A stretch of DNA of 64,000 nucleotides from Tanytarsus gracilentus (GCA_038502055.1 JAXRKN010000040.1:868001-932000); one strand, 5' to 3'; shown: positions 11,746 through 26,990, counted from the stretch's first letter. The notes: generated by a model not told the origin, from the sequence alone. A program made the numbers and translations.

Positions 11746-14700
11746 CATTTCATGGAGTATTTTAAAAGCGACACTGAAATTTTTTTAAATTTACTTTTTA
11801 TTCAATAATTTTTGCTTGCATCAAAATTCATGATCGTGAACTTCATTAAAAAAAATTAGCGTTCATTATTAAATTACACCGTTTTCATCATAGCGGCACA
11901 TCGATCGATGGAACCAACAACCGCCGAAAAAAATAATTTACGTAATTTGTGAAAGAACATTTTGCGAACAAACAAAGTGCAAGTAAATGACTCGAGTGAG
12001 TACCGTTAAAATTTCATTAAAACAACAATGGTACCTCTATAAATCACTTCTGCCTGTACTTTAATGAGTAATCAGCCATAATCAAATGACGGTTTGGTAG
12101 GCGTTAAAGTTCTTCTTTAAAGAAAGAATGAAAGCTGTCAATCACTCGATGATGAACAAATTTATCTCAGCTGTGAAGAGCAATTTCAGGACAACGAAAG
12201 CATTTATAATTAATGACAAGATGATAATGATTGGCGTTAAATTTATTTCACGAGAATCTTTGAGAACTTTCTGCGACGTCAATAACCCTTCAAATAAAAT
12301 ATTGCAAATTCTCATACACTATGCAAATTTGGCTCATTTAAAAATTTTGCATACTTTCTTGCTGCCATCAAATTCAGTTCAAACTCTTCCCGAATATTTA
12401 AATGGCCAGCGTACATGAAAGTCGAACGAATGAAAAGTAAAAAATCGCCAATCAAAATCGAATCGAGACACAAAAGTTTACGCGAGTTCATTGGCCGCGA
12501 AAACTGGGAACTCGGAGAGAGAGAAAATGGGGAAGAGAAAGAGAGGAAGAAAGAAATTTAATTCCATAAAAATAATATATTTTCGACAAATACAGCCAAA
12601 AAGCTATTTTTGAAAATCGAAAATTTAAATGCTAACAAAAATAATATTTTTTCTTTGCTGCTAAGCGTTTTATTCATGAGCTTTAGAAAACGAAATTCTT
12701 GGCGTCTGGTTCGCTCTCGATTGGAGGCTTCGTTGAGCAATTAGCTGGTGGCATACACACCATAAAAGTTTTTCTTCTCGGAGCTTGTAGAGCGTTAAAA
12801 AGCACAACAGAGCAGAATGTACCAAGTTGTTGTTATAAATCATTTCACTTCCATGCAAAGTACACAACGCGATAGTAAAGATATGCTGGAAAGAATAAGA
12901 AGCCTCAAAAGCATTCATGCTACAGCATACATATATTTTCGCTTTATGCTTTTTTCTCTAAACATTTTTCCTCATCGCTGGCGTTCACTCGGTTACTCGA
13001 GTTTGTTGGCATAGATTCGATTGATATTGTCTAGCTTTTTCCCCATTAATGTTCAATTCTATTTCTCTCGCCTTCCCCAAATTTCTATCAATGAAGTTAC
13101 AACAAGTCTATTTGGCAATGTGACAAAAAGAAAAAGATCTTCGGGATGTTGAATGTCCCTATTATTACTTAATTTAAAAGTCGCGGCAAAAATCATCATA
13201 ATTATATCAACTCATCAACTATGATGTTGATAACTTTTGCAAACCTTGATGACAGAGTTGACACATAAAAATGAATGTTTAATAGCATTAGCATCATGTG
13301 GCACATTCATAGAACTGCCACTTTACTGGAAGAGAGAGAGGAATTGTCAATTTTAGCCCGTTAACGTTTATTACCGTTCCCACTGATTGCGGTTAGTGAA
13401 ATTATTATGTATATGCTCTATCGCAGCAGCAACAACAACAACGTCATCAAGGTCGATGAACTTACCGAATATGCTGAACATACTTTATTTGTTGTGGTTT
13501 CCCCGAAAAAATATAAAAGCTTTTTTATTTCCAGAAAATTTCACTTCTTCTGACCCACATTAAGCGCCACACAGCCAACATTACTCTGCGACTGCCGATG
13601 ATGCTGCCAAAAAGAAAGCGAAGAAGGAATCGGGAACGATTTAATTTTTTTCCTCTTCTTAATGTCTTCGTATCACGAATTTATGAAAAATAAATCGATG
13701 TTAGAAGAAGTAAAAATCCTGGGTGAGAATGACGCCCCATAAACTGTCCAACAGGAACGCGTGCTATAATTAATTCTGTAGAAATTGCAGCAATTATGAC
13801 GAAAGCATTAGCAATAATATCTAATCAGGCACAACATCGCTCATGTGTTGTGTTTATGCCCCCTGCGAGACTAATTACTGCCTAACATGGCTCACGACTA
13901 ATTAAAAAGCTCAGCACAGATTTTTTCTCTCGCTCGATAAAATTCTCTCGTCTGTGGCTGCTTATGTTTACAAACATTGCATGCAACATTAAATGGCGGT
14001 TTGTTATTTTAAACCAAAAAATAGTTTCGATAGTTTCGAATTTAAAATTTTATTAAATAAAAAATTTAGCATAGAAATTTCTATCGTGTGATCGTTCCCT
14101 GTTCCATTAATAGCAATGATGGAGAGTGTGCGAAGTAAGAATGAGTGTGGATGGCAATTAAGGCATCGCTTCAAAAGTGGGTGATATTTCTCCATGTACA
14201 GTAAATTTAAACTTTTTTTATTCTTCTCCGTCCACAATATTTTTTTCCCGCGCTGTAATAATATCATTGCATAACTTTCATTCCGCATTGAAGTTCAATG
14301 ACTCGGCCACATTTTCTATGTGCTTTTTCTCTCCGTTTCTCTCCATTTTGCCACATATATGAGAGACAAAAAGCACTCGACTCTGCATGTCGACGATAGA
14401 CGATTATTTTTTATGTAAAGTTTTTCTTCCTTTTATTTCCTACCTTCCTGTGCCATGGCAAAAGCTATTTTATTATTTAAATTATATGGTTGTGCATAAA
14501 AGTTTTAAGCCTATAGTGGAAAATTGAACATGTCTGGGGTGCCCAATTGATGGTGTCATGGGAAAAGGAATGGGTGGCCTTTGTGGGGTGATGGTGAAGC
14601 TAAAATAATATTGAACATGAATTTTCCATGCCAAAAACATAAAAAAAAGCCGAGAGAAATGACTTGTTAGGGAATGAAAATTGTTTTGGTCGGGAGGGTT

Positions 14701-17700
14701 ATTTATTTTAATGTTTTAAAGTCACGTCTCGAGTCAATGAATTCTTTTCTTGCTTATTAAGGCTCAAATTTGTAAATGAGAGAGAAAAATTAATTAAATT
14801 AAATTTTTTTATCCACTTAAAAATGAATTTATTTTTGTTTTTCAGAAAGGTCATTCAACCCATCAAAAAAAGCTTTCCAAAAATAAATAAAATTAAAAGT
14901 TTTATTTTCAATTTTTTTAATTTTCTTATAAAACTTCTTCACTTTATTCTCTATATCTATTTTTATTTGTCTGTGCTTGCGCTCAACTTAGTGTAAAAAG
15001 AACCGTTAAAAATTCAGTGAGAGCTGTGGAGAGTGTTTGAATTTGGTATGCCTGCTTGATATTCCCGATTGATTTGAAACTAACGCGTCAATGCGTACGA
15101 GAGAGAAAATATAGTTTGATGACCTAAAAGATATTCCATTCTGGACACTTTCATATTTCGCCATTTTTGAATGCTTTCCGAGAAAAATAAGAACTTGAGT
15201 GCGATGACTGTTGTCGCTTAACAAGTGAAGAATTTATCACCTTGACTGAAATGTTTACGGAGGTAATTAGCGATGTCTCTGTGATACGCACAATGTTTAA
15301 CGTTCAACTTTGAAGAATATCTTCTACAAAATATTTATTTAGAAAATGTTTTTTGACAATTTTGCAGCAACTTCCTACAAACTTTTGAAGTATCATAAGG
15401 AGGTTTTCGTAGAGCTTTTTACTGCGTGACATTGAAAGCACAATTGAATGCTTTTGAGAGAAAATCTTTCGCTCTCTCAAACATGTAAAAAATATGGTGA
15501 GCACAGCGCAAGAAGAAAATTGAGAGAAGAAAAAAATTCGCTCAAAGAAGTAAAACCAGAATCAATGTCAATGAACTTTATATTTTCGCAGAGATCATGT
15601 ATGGTGCTTAGATGAGAGAGGAGAAAAAGGTAATGGAAAAGTATTACGATCTCGCTGTATTTCTTGTTAGTGTTTGTGTTTTATTTCGCGTCTTTCTTCG
15701 TGTTCGTGTTAAGAAAGAGAGAAAAAAGAGTTTCAATGCGCGAAGTCGCTGCTAAAAGTATGAGGAAATGAAATTGTTGCTGCTGTAACATACTCTATTG
15801 AGCGAATATTACGCGAGATGAGATAAAATCACGAAGAAGTGAGCTCTTTTTTCTCTAGAGTCATTGACACACATTTAGCCTAGGCCTTGTTGCCGTCGAC
15901 TGTAGCGTGAAGTTCAAGTTTCGTAATAGAAAAAAAAATTTATCGTTCGTTGATCTCGAACTACTTTTGTTTAGTTCATTTAGGATTAAAGCTCGATGAG
16001 ACTTTGACATTATTTAAACACTTAGAAAATAATTTTATAAATTCAAAAAAAAAAATAGAAATTTTTAAGCTTTTTCAGATGCTTAAATTTCTCGATTCAG
16101 AGAGGATTTATACCAGTCTTAGCTTTTTGATTCCCAGATTCTCTTTCATTCCCAAAATAACAACCCATTTTTATTTTCTCTCAAAAAAAAAGTAAAATGT
16201 GCTATTAAAAAACTCTTTCACTGATAAGAACCGTTATCCCAATGTTCAATTGAAAAAGAAATGAGAAAAGAAAAGCAAAGTGATGGTGCTAATAAAAAAG
16301 TATAGTATGAAAGCACATACTTGCGCTTGCAATAAGACACAACAAAAGCGCACTAATTTGTTTTACAAAAGAAATTAATTTTCATTGTGCATTTTACTGG
16401 AAAATGATGCCAGTGAATTTTTGTTCTCTCTTTCGTTCATGCCAAGCTTTTTTCCTTCTTCTTATTCTGAAGTTTTTTGAGCTTCAAAAACTTTTCCTTC
16501 TGCTCAGTTTTTTTCTATCTTTGCGGTCATTTACTGTTTTTTTTATTAAATAATTTCACTGATTCATAGTTTGTTTGCTAATTTTTATGATTTTTTTGAA
16601 TGATGGATGAAGAAACTTACCATAAACATCGTTAAACTTTAATTATCTTATGTACGCTGTATTTGAATTATTATTAGATTTTTCTCATTTTTAAATAACC
16701 AAATTTGCTTGAAACTTTGAAATTGTTTTCTGGAAAAATCTTTTTATGATCGCAAAAAATTATTCAATGGTATAAAAATATCAATGGAAAAATTAAAGAT
16801 GTTGCAAATTTCACAAAAAACTTTACAACCCAAAAATTTAAACAATTTTCTCAGCATTTTAAATTTTATGCTAAAAATTTGACCACAATTCATAGAATGA
16901 AAAAAAGGTGAGGAAAGCCAAGAATCATAGTCGTGCGGAAAGAGAGAAAAAGACGAGAAAAGATGAAAAAAGTTCAATGAACTGATGTAAACTTTTATGT
17001 TCGTTTGTGATTTTCTCTTCAACATTCTTAACAGAAAAAACGAATACAGAATTTGTTTAGAATGTTTATGTTAAAATTTGTGGATAATTTATGACACTTG
17101 ATAAATCAAAATCAGAAAAAGAATGAAAGAAAAATTTCTTTCATGCGTTACGCACGTTGTTGATTTACGGGCTTGCAGAGAGAAGTCAAAAACCTCATCA
17201 TAAAAACATCGATTTCGCTCAGCTTGGACCACTCACTTTTCTTCAACTCAATTTTCAATTTTTTACCGTTCCATCAATTCACGTGCGTCGAGCTTCTTCT
17301 TTTCCACCTCATTATCATCTATTTTCTTCTTCTCTTGCATGCTCATTTTCGGCAGAAAACAAAATCATGAGAAATGTAATTTTCCAACGAAAACAAATTG
17401 CAAAACATAAATCTCGGTGCTGCTGTTTGTGGATGCGAGAGTTCATTGAATTATTTCTGGAGCAGCAATTAAATATTTCAGTGCGTTCTTTCTTGAACTT
17501 TCAGATCTTTTTTATTCCTCTCTCCTTCTTCCTTTCTCGAAAAGCGTGAATCAGGTTTTTCCACACACATCGCTTGTCCAGATCGCTTCCTGGTTCTCTC
17601 TTTCTCGCACTCTCCTCGATCACAATTTATATTTTTCTTGCAATCGAAACATCACATTCGCACACGTGTGCAAATGCAATGTGTTAATATCAATTGCAAA

Positions 17701-20700
17701 CGCATAGCACTGCGTTGTGAAGGAAGAGATTTATCGAAAGGCAAACATTTTTATTCAAAATTAATTGCGAGAAATAAATTCCTTTCAGATTTTATCAAAA
17801 CGCAATTTTTTTTTCTTTCTCTCCTGTGCAAGATGTACATCATCATTAAATCACATCAATTACGTTTTATCTTTTGCGACAAGCTAGACAATTACAACGG
17901 TTTATAGTGTAAGTAATAAAAGCATGCGATGATGACTTGAGTGACGGGAGAAATAGAACGTTCTTTCATTTTATTTTGCCGTTCTAACAGCTTTTTAATG
18001 ATTCTAAACTTACATCAAAAATAAATTCTATCAAAATCACAAGAACATTGCCGTAAAGTAAGCGACGCAGGAAGAAACAGACTTTCATAACCGCGAAGCA
18101 TCATTAGATGATGAAATGTGTTAAGTCATAAAAGTTTCTTTGTCAGGCTCTTTAGCGATGACAAAACGGCGACGGAATAGCCATATAAGGCATCTCTCTT
18201 TTTTTTAAATTCATTAAATGCTCAGAAGTAACATCGAGAACGTACACAAACGGGTGAATTACGGTGAGTTGAAGAAGAAGACGCAAACATTAGGTTGATG
18301 TTGAAATAATAAAGAAAGAAGTCATGAAGAGGTCGCACATTATACAATTGGTCTCCTCAGAATATAGCGGTATATATCTCGCATCAGCAAATTGCGGTAC
18401 TTTTCATTTTCATTACAAATCAGAATTTCCAATGTGTATAATTTTATTTTTATTTATTTTTTTGCTGTTGCTTTTAATAATAAAGTGACATACACTCTGC
18501 TGAGTGTGAGGAGAGGGAATAAAGTTGTGTTTTGCTGATGCCCGCGCGCACTCAATGAAGGTAAAGTGTTGAATACAAAACAATATTTTTAGCCTAGATT
18601 TATGTCGCGAGGTCGCTGACTTGCCAATTTTTGTCTAAGTGAGTTGAATTTGTATTTTTAGACATTCACATGTTGAAACTTCTTCGTAACTCTTGAGGTG
18701 TCTTAAACATCATTCTTCAAAATCCTTCTAAAAATTTCGAAAGGTGTTTTGGAAAAATTTTCAGGTCACACGCGATCCCGTTTGACTAACCTCACTTAGG
18801 ACTGAAATTTATGAAAGCTTTCTCGCTTCTTATGTTGTCATTAATTAGAGGTAAACTTATTGGTCAACAAAAGCGTGCAAAATCTTCTTAAAATAGCTTT
18901 TTGCAAGGTGAGGAAAATTTTAATTTATTTCATACTAAAAGTTTCCTGCCACTTTTAAGCCTCATTCAGTGGTGATCTTTTATGTAAATCTGCCGAGGGT
19001 TTTAAATCGATTTAAATGCAAATTTCGTTATCTCGTGCATGCATTAGAAAAAGACTTTACATTCAAGTTCTATTCTATAACCGCACACATTAAATTGCAC
19101 GCCTCACTCGCGAATGACTAGGCAATTGAAAAGCTAACTGTAATGTAACAGTGAATTTTGTAACAACGCGCGACATGAAAAAAATTGAAAAGAAATGCTT
19201 TCATCGCCGATTTTCTTTTGATGTCTTTCTTCGTTATGCGAAGCATCGTGTAGGTTATTGACTTCTGAGCTTACTTTATTTTTATCACAAATCTCATTCA
19301 CTCGCGGCGGAAAAACAGCAAATCTGTACTTAGATAGAGGGACCATTAGACCGTTGCAGTGGTAGTCAATCTAAGAAGGCAAAATCAATTATTACATGCT
19401 GCTTACTTAACTACTGATTATTACCGAAGAGACTTAATTGATCATTCATTATTGACTCTTCTGAGGTCTTTTGAGGTCGACATAATTATCTCGTGCAAGC
19501 TCATTGAAATGTCATGTAAACGAGATTCTCAAAGGAAGAAAAAGAGCTGCGGTTTTTCCTAGAACAATTGATCACTAAGTTATTTTGCGATAACTTGTTA
19601 TTTTTTTAGTTTTGAGGTTATGTGTGGAAAATCCAACAAGTGATGACTCATTAATGTTGAAAAATTTTAATTAAATTTTTTAAAGGCGTAAAATAATTCT
19701 TTTGACTTGCCATTCTCTCCAACTTCTCATAATAGAAATCATACCGATGAACTCATATGATCTCATTTCTCTTTACAAGACAACATTTATTTCTCTCACC
19801 TTCATATCATTTCTCTCAGATCACACCTATGTGAGTGTGTCGGAAGTGTTCAATTTGTTCGTTTTTAAATAAATCTTTGCACACAGATCCATATAATGAA
19901 ATTGTGTTTTGTGTATTGACCATTCTAGAACATTAACATAAGTCATCAAACACGACAAAGTGAGAGGAGTAGAACTGAGAAGAAAAAGATGTGTGTCGTA
20001 ATGACTACGCTCAGGATTAAATTCTCATCCAGCGAGAAGATGAAAATGGTAATTTTTTGCTGGCAACAAACTGTTATGTAAGTTTCGCACGACAGATTAT
20101 TCAGGAAGCAAAAAAGAGCAGCATGTCATTATGGTGCGAGGGCATGTAAAAGAGAAGCAATGATTGGACTCTCATGTGACACTTTAGAACTTAACTCATG
20201 AGACTTATGAAAATTTACAGTGTCATAAATTGTTCTTTTAATGATTACGGTGGCAGTTGAACTCAATTTGAGCCCGGAATTTTTTAAATGGGCAGTGCAT
20301 TGCTGCCGACCTGCAGTTATTTCACTTTGACTTAGTTGAAGTATAACAATTTTTTATGATGGTTTAACGGTTTTGATTTTTTATTACAAATTTTAAAAAA
20401 GGAATCAAAGTTAATAAATAATATTTTTCTCTTTCTTTAAAAATCCAAAATTCTAAACCTCTTCAAACAAAAATTTTATTTTTCATTCTAAATCTTCTTC
20501 TCATGAAAGTGATTGTCTTTCTCACTCATTTTGCTTTTTGTCTTCCCGGTGTGAATTCGATGGAAGAGCAACTGAAGAATCCGTTATATTTGGAGAGCTT
20601 CGGTCTGTTCCATCAGTGAATTTTTTTCTCTCTCTTCGCCGAAAGATTTTCTCATCTCGCCGTCACTGCTTTCTCGCTTCTTTTTTGAAGGTTACTCGAG

Positions 20701-23700
20701 TTCAATAAACTATTTATTTGGCGTTTACTCGATGAATAAGAAAAACCACTTTCCATATGAATATTTTAAAATATTAAATTGTTTAACAAAAGTTATTTGG
20801 TTTGATGAAAAAATAACATAAAATATAAATAGCCAAACCTTAGAAAATAATCCAATCAAAAAAATTCTATAATTTTTTATTCTCGAAGATAAAAAGTGCG
20901 TAGGTTTAGAAATTAATTTAGACATCCATCACTCTTCAAATATGTCTGATGTGCACAGCGGACTCCTCAAGATGATACACGATCTTTGATTGTGATTGAT
21001 ATCCTTTATCAAAATCCGCAAATTGAAATGATTTTTTTTGTGTGAAGTTAGCACATGCGTGAAGGGTGCAGACCTTGAAATGATGATGTCCATGATCGTT
21101 TACAGTTAAAGATCAATATGCACCTTATGGTGAAACTAAAATGCATTTTATGTACCTGCACCTTTTGAGAGTCGGTTTATGTGGTGTTTTATGCGTGTAC
21201 ACTTTGTAACATGATCCCCAACAAAGAAATCTTGAAAAGAAGAAATTTCTCACAGAAATTAGAAAAAGATTTTTTCTTTCGTTTGTTCATGTTTGGAAAG
21301 AAGTTACCGTTAGATTCTATTCTTAATTCCACTGAGCATGAAACATTTCTTTATTCTCTCATCGCACATTTTCTAGAAAAATTGTTACTTTCTTTCCGAT
21401 TTTATAGCGCAAAATTCATTTTGTTGGTAAATTGCTTCATTGTTGCTCGTTCTTTTTTGATAATCGACGATATTAATAATCGATTGTCGAGTGGGTAATT
21501 GCCTTGCCGGAAGCTCTCCATAATCGATGATCGTTAAATCCGATTTTGTTGCTTTGAAGACAATCGTCAGACAGAACCGACAGATTATTTTGCATTTTCG
21601 TCCATAATAATTCAATTTAAAATTAACTTCTTTGTCATTATCGACCTAATTTTGTGCCTTTCAATTGTCTCGACGCGCGGCAGATTCAGGAATAAAATTT
21701 ATGACATGTCCATGGGACTTTTTACAGTTATTCAATAAACGGCAGCAAAAAGGGAGGATTTTCTCTTTATTTATGTGCGTCCTTAGGTAGTGTCGTATAT
21801 TTGACCATTTTACAATAATTGATTTGTTTCATCTTCGGCACTCTCACTCGTATCCTTGAGTCGTAAACAAATAAAGCAATAAAAAATTCAAGAAAAGAGA
21901 AGTTGAATATTTTCTGTATTTTACTGTCACTTTTTTGAGACGTGATTGCAAAAAATTCCTTTAATTTTTAGCATGGAATGTAAATGAAAAATTTTAAGTT
22001 ACTCAAATTGTAAACAAACATAAGGATAACAAAAAACTACCGCTCACCTATTTCTAAGGAAAAGGATTAAGTGAAGAGTGACGAATGACTTTTGATTCTT
22101 TCTCGTAGGTAAAAATCTTTCCTCTCATGAATGAAAATATCTTCAGCCATATGTTGTAGAATCATTATGTAGCGTGATTCAATGAAGGAATCCTTTCCGC
22201 AACCCCATCTTCAATTCATTTACTACCGATTATAATTGAAGATGCTTCCGGCACCTCACTCAATTCCAAACTGTTCAATTTTTTTTGAATATTCATGAAA
22301 AGGTATCATTTAATGCATATATGCACTTCCCACATAATATTCCGTTTTTATTTTTTTTTGGGGGGTTGGCTCATTATAATGCAATAAAGACTCAGGACGC
22401 AGTTTTGTCTGGAAATGAACGGTAAATATATATTTTGGTTGTCGAATTGTGCCGACGTCTCGACACTGCCGCATGCATATTATAATAATGCAACACCATC
22501 TGTTTATTATTCAATCCTTTTAACCCAAAAAAATTAAAAAATTTCGGTCGTCTTATTTGTTTACCTCTCTCACAGTTTTATGTGTGCTTTGGAACTGTTT
22601 TTTTTGGGAGTAGTTTAAACGATTTAAGTGAAGGATCTTTTAAAAAGGATTATTTTACTATCGACGCATTTTCATTTCCTTTTCAACTATCCTTTCACCC
22701 TTTTTCACTGTTTGAGGGCAAAAAAATATGCGAGTTTGATAAAAAAAAAGTTTGAAGATATAAAAAATTATAAATTTTTTTGTGACTTGATTTTTTATCA
22801 AGAAATTAATTGAAATATTTAAAGCACATTCTTAAATTTTTCAAAACTCTCAGAAATTATTTCGTCCATTGCCATTATATTTTTTTAAAGACTTGTCCTC
22901 AAACTGTAAGAAGTACACAATAAAATATTCAAAAAATTTTAATGGGTGTTGTGCAATTCTATAACGGTGAACACCGTTACTCTTGATCCTTTTCCTCATT
23001 TACTCTCCTTCGACCTACAATGTGTTTATTTACGTACGTAATATAACAATTGAAATTGGATAATGTTTCTAGGGAAAGGAAAATATTAAGGTAAAAAAGG
23101 AGCTCTTGTAACCTAATTTTTATTGATCCTGCAATATCCTCATTGCTCAATTTCTATTTTCTTTTGTATTTTGTTAAATGTTTTATGATGTTGGAGATAA
23201 GTGAAAAATTCACAGTTATCTACAAGAACATTTCCTTTTCCTTTTCATCTCCAAGATTTTTTATTTTTTTGAGAAAGTAGTTCATTAAATGTGTGAATTG
23301 CACGTTTTCTACGCAAGAGATGTTGCGTAGATGGTGAATTCTTGATCTTCGTCACTTAAACGTGATTTTTTAATTAAGATCATTTAGACTTTTTGTTAAT
23401 ACAATAAATTTCAGCCATGAAAATCTTTTAAAAACATTTTTTGGAGAAGTCAATGATCTCGAGCTTTTTACTCTCATTTCAAACATAAAAAAATCAGCGA
23501 ATTTCTTAAGAAAACGAAAGAGAAAGAAATTTTTAGTAAGTAATTAGGTTGTACACAGCACACGAGGCAATACACAAACAATTAAAAGTTATTTTTTTCG
23601 TAGAAAAGCAAAATATAGTCAGTGAAATGAAGAAAAGTTTTCTGGTGTTAAATTTTTATGCGCATCTTTCTCGTCTGATGATAAGCGTGTATGAAAAAGT

Positions 23701-25690
23701 CATTGACTGCTACCGAAAAAAAAGCTGCGAAACTGTTAATATTTTTTATGCTGAAAATTTCGATTTTAAAACTCTGAGCACTCTCGATGATAAATCTCAT
23801 AAAATTTATCAATCAAGAATAAAAATGTTCGATAATAAAAACTTTTACAAAATTCAATAAACGAGTTTCAGGTAGATCAATAAATCATCTGATTATTTCA
23901 TCACCTTTTGACCTATTTTTCTCTTCCTCCTCACATTAAAATGTTTACACGATCAACTATTTGTTCTGTGCACATTGGTGGACATTCACCTCGGTCATGA
24001 TTGTCATCTCAATTGCCTTTCAGTTGAAGCACTGAGAGTTGCAAAAAAAAAAGAATAAGAAATTATGTGCGAAAAAAGTTCTTGTCGATTGTCTCTCAAT
24101 ATATCGATCGTAAATGGGATTCTGAATGTTGTTGTGCATTTTCAATTGTTTGGCCAAGAAGAATTTTTATGTTAAAATTTTCAAACGGGCAGCAAAGCTC
24201 TCTTTTCTATCAATCATGATCAATTGACAATTCTTTTGATAGCTGCAAAAATATGTGTCGAAGATATTTTTTTGCACACGTTTTTAGAAACAATTTTGCT
24301 TCATTACAAAACATAATAACAATAGGAACGAAGATAGCCGGAGAGAGAAGAAAACTAGTTGCGATTGAAAGTCTTATATTTGAAAACTATGAGGTTACTA
24401 TCGGCTGTTGAACTACTTACCTAGTATGATGCAAAAAGAAATTTTTTTCTCTCTTGCTTCTCTATAATTATGCTCTGAGTATTATGTTTGTGCGCGCGAG
24501 TTGTTATTCACTTGTTAACAATTTGAGGAAAATGCACGATGAGGAATTCCACTGAAAATGTCAATGGCAAAAAGGAATGAAAAATTGCGAGAAATTTCGT
24601 TTCGTATTTTTGAAGAAGATTCATAGAAATTAAATTTTTAAACTTGTGTCTTTTAAATTTGACATTTTAAAAAGTTCATATTTGAATCCTGATACTTGAA
24701 CAAAAATTTAAAAAATAATTAATCAAAATTTCATTCCGTTAATTTAATTAAAAGTTTGACAGAATGTTTTTTTCACAAAGATACCCCAAAAAATGAATTT
24801 TTAACAAGTTCATCCTAAAAACCGTCGAATAATCGATGACGTGGACTTGTTTACAATATAACAATATAAAAATTTATTAAACTATCTTATGCGAGTGAAC
24901 GCGAGGAGAGAAAAGAGAAAGGAGGTTGCATATTGACCAAAATCGGGTTTAAATATATACGGCATGTGATATCTTGGACGTTTCATGACGCAACTCACAT
25001 ATAAATTCTGTAAAGTCAGTGCGATGAGATCATCGTGGTAGAAATTTTAAGATTTTCGGCAATAAAATTGATGTCAAATGTGAATCACAAGTAAAAATTT
25101 AAATTAATGCCAGTTATCAGGGAAAGAGATTAACCTTAATTAGGCGTTAATTATTGGCAATTAATTATCATTAAAAAATAACAAAAGAGCATCAAGAACA
25201 TTGTTAAATAAATTTATCATTCTGCATTGGATAAAGCCACGACATGTTCTCGTGAAGGAAAGCACAAAAAATAAAAGAGTTGAATCTTAGAATAGCAAAG
25301 AAACCCAAAATAATACTTCTGACAGAAATTGCATTCTTAACAAAAGAAGATCATTAATCAAATTTTTTTCTTCACTTTATTGCGGAAAAAATCTTAAAAG
25401 GTTTCTTTTAAGTTCTGAAATCATTCTTGAAACTTCTTTTCATGTGCAAATAAATTCCTCTTCCCTTGAAAATATTAACATGGTGTAAAAATCATTTTTT
25501 TAACACAAAAATATCAAAAACCCTTCGACCTCGCAAATTTAAATTAATGATTTATATTTTGTTAAAATGCTCTTACTTTAAGCATGCTTCCTTCCCATTT
25601 TCCCCATCCTCCGTCGTTTGCGATTTCGAGCATCAAAAACGGTACTTTTCTGTTGTGCCTTTTCTACCAATATAAAATAATTTCGCGATA
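11746..25690. other. long intergenic region without supported genes
   Basis: About 14 kb of AT-rich sequence. Open frames here are at lengths expected by chance and show no domain, signal peptide or splice context. Items noted are a perfect ecdysone-response type palindrome at 16971-16983 and scattered GA/CA microsatellites. It may be regulatory sequence or introns of a transcript whose coding exons lie further on. Confidence 0.45.
16971..16983. promoter_or_regulatory. candidate ecdysone-response element (perfect IR-1 palindrome)
   Basis: AGTTCAATGAACT is a perfect inverted repeat of AGTTCA with a one-base spacer and fits the EcR/USP consensus at all positions. No gene lies within several kb, so any role would be as a distal element. 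Confidence 0.3.
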
Positions 25691-25699
25691 TAACTTTTT

Positions 25700-25948
25700 T
25701 TGGTTGTCGACGTCGCATTGCGCCGAGCGGGCTTTTTATTTTTGCTGCTCATAGTCGCTTTGCTCGTGCTCTCCAGAGTTCACCAACCTCGAGTTGCCTC
25801 GAAAAAAACATTCACTTCCATCCAAGAGAGATTCCCGTTAGATCACGATTGGGTCGCGCGCGCTCGAACGTTCAGTAAGGGAATGCGAGAAGAACACTTT
25901 TCTTCTTCCGGAAGAGCTTTTAATTTGCAAGTGTGATGTATTGTCGTC
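25700..25948 (+). promoter_or_regulatory. GC-richer island with initiator-like site and splice donor
   Basis: This stretch is markedly richer in CpG and GC than its surroundings (TCGACGTCGCATTGCGCCG near the left edge, GGTCGCGCGCGCTCGAACG near 25850). It is followed by an initiator-like TCAGTA at 25872 and a strong donor GTC|GTAAGTCG ending at 25948. It could be a promoter with a short non-coding first exon on +. A 78-codon open frame across it lacks an ATG and is not called. Confidence 0.25.
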
Positions 25949-26990
25949 GTAAGTCGAAAGAATATTTTGAAAAATTATTTTTATTCTTAAGGGATGATTT
26001 ATTTTATCACACAAGTGAATTCAATGCTAAAATTTAACCTCGAGAAATTTGCACTCAACGACATCGAACAATTTAAATTCAAGATTTCTCGATATTGTAA
26101 TTTAAAATTGAGATCAGTTCATCGACCGCAGCTATGATATGAGTAAATCTCTTTCGCACTTTTTTTGTGTGCAAAAAAAGCAAGATATGATAGTACTCGA
26201 GCTTTCTCTCTATGTTATTTTTTTCTGCACAATCATAATGCTGTAACCTACTTTCTGACATCATAATTATAAGGTAGTGCATTGATCTTTGTTACCATTG
26301 CTGTGTATAAACTCTTCGACGAGCAAAAGAGAGAGATTCTTTTCTTTCAGAATTTCTTACAATTAGAAAGTCATTAATAGTGAATAGAGAACCCGCTACA
26401 TGCACATAAGACACGATGAGGAAGAGCGAGAGAAATTCTCGCGAGTACCTGTTGGGCAAAAGAAAATATATCTCTGATTTTGTGGATTCCTTTGGCGCTC
26501 CTTCGCTCTTACGTCTTCGTACACAGTTCACATCATCTCTCTTCAGCTTGTTGGATATTGGTATTGAGTCATAAAATTTAAAATGTTGTAATAAGAAGCG
26601 CTTACCGTTATATCACATTCGAGTCGCCCCTCTCGCAAACCCAACACTAGTGTGAAATGTGCGGGAAGCGCTCATAACATTGAAAATTTCTTTCAATGTC
26701 TCTCTTTCTCTCCACATTACCATTGCAACATCATCAAGTTCTTCCTCATGAGAGAAAAATTTTGATCGCGCATAAACCTGTGTAGGTGAGAGAGAGAGAG
26801 AATAGAATCACCTTGACCGTAGCTCATGAACACAAATACATTCTCACCTGTTGTATCTTCACATTGTCATGTCTCCATACAAATTTCTTTCTGGATTCTC
26901 TCTCTCTCAAAAGCTCATCGATCGAGCACTGCTGTTAGTGCTAGTGTTAGATTTTTTTAAACTGCCGTATGTACGATCTTCCCGTGATTC

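Noticed and set aside
12128..12418. 96-codon ATG frame on + near the inverted-repeat element
   Set aside because: It has no domain or signal peptide and no clear poly(A) or promoter context. It is compatible with chance.
17157..17549. 130-codon open frame on +
   Set aside because: It lacks an ATG until late in the frame, its Phe/Ser/His-rich composition is typical of non-coding TTC/CTT tracts, and there are no splice or family signals.
23549..23860. 103-codon open frame on +
   Set aside because: It opens at TTG, not ATG; composition is Lys/Phe-rich as expected from AT-rich noise, and there is no recognisable motif.
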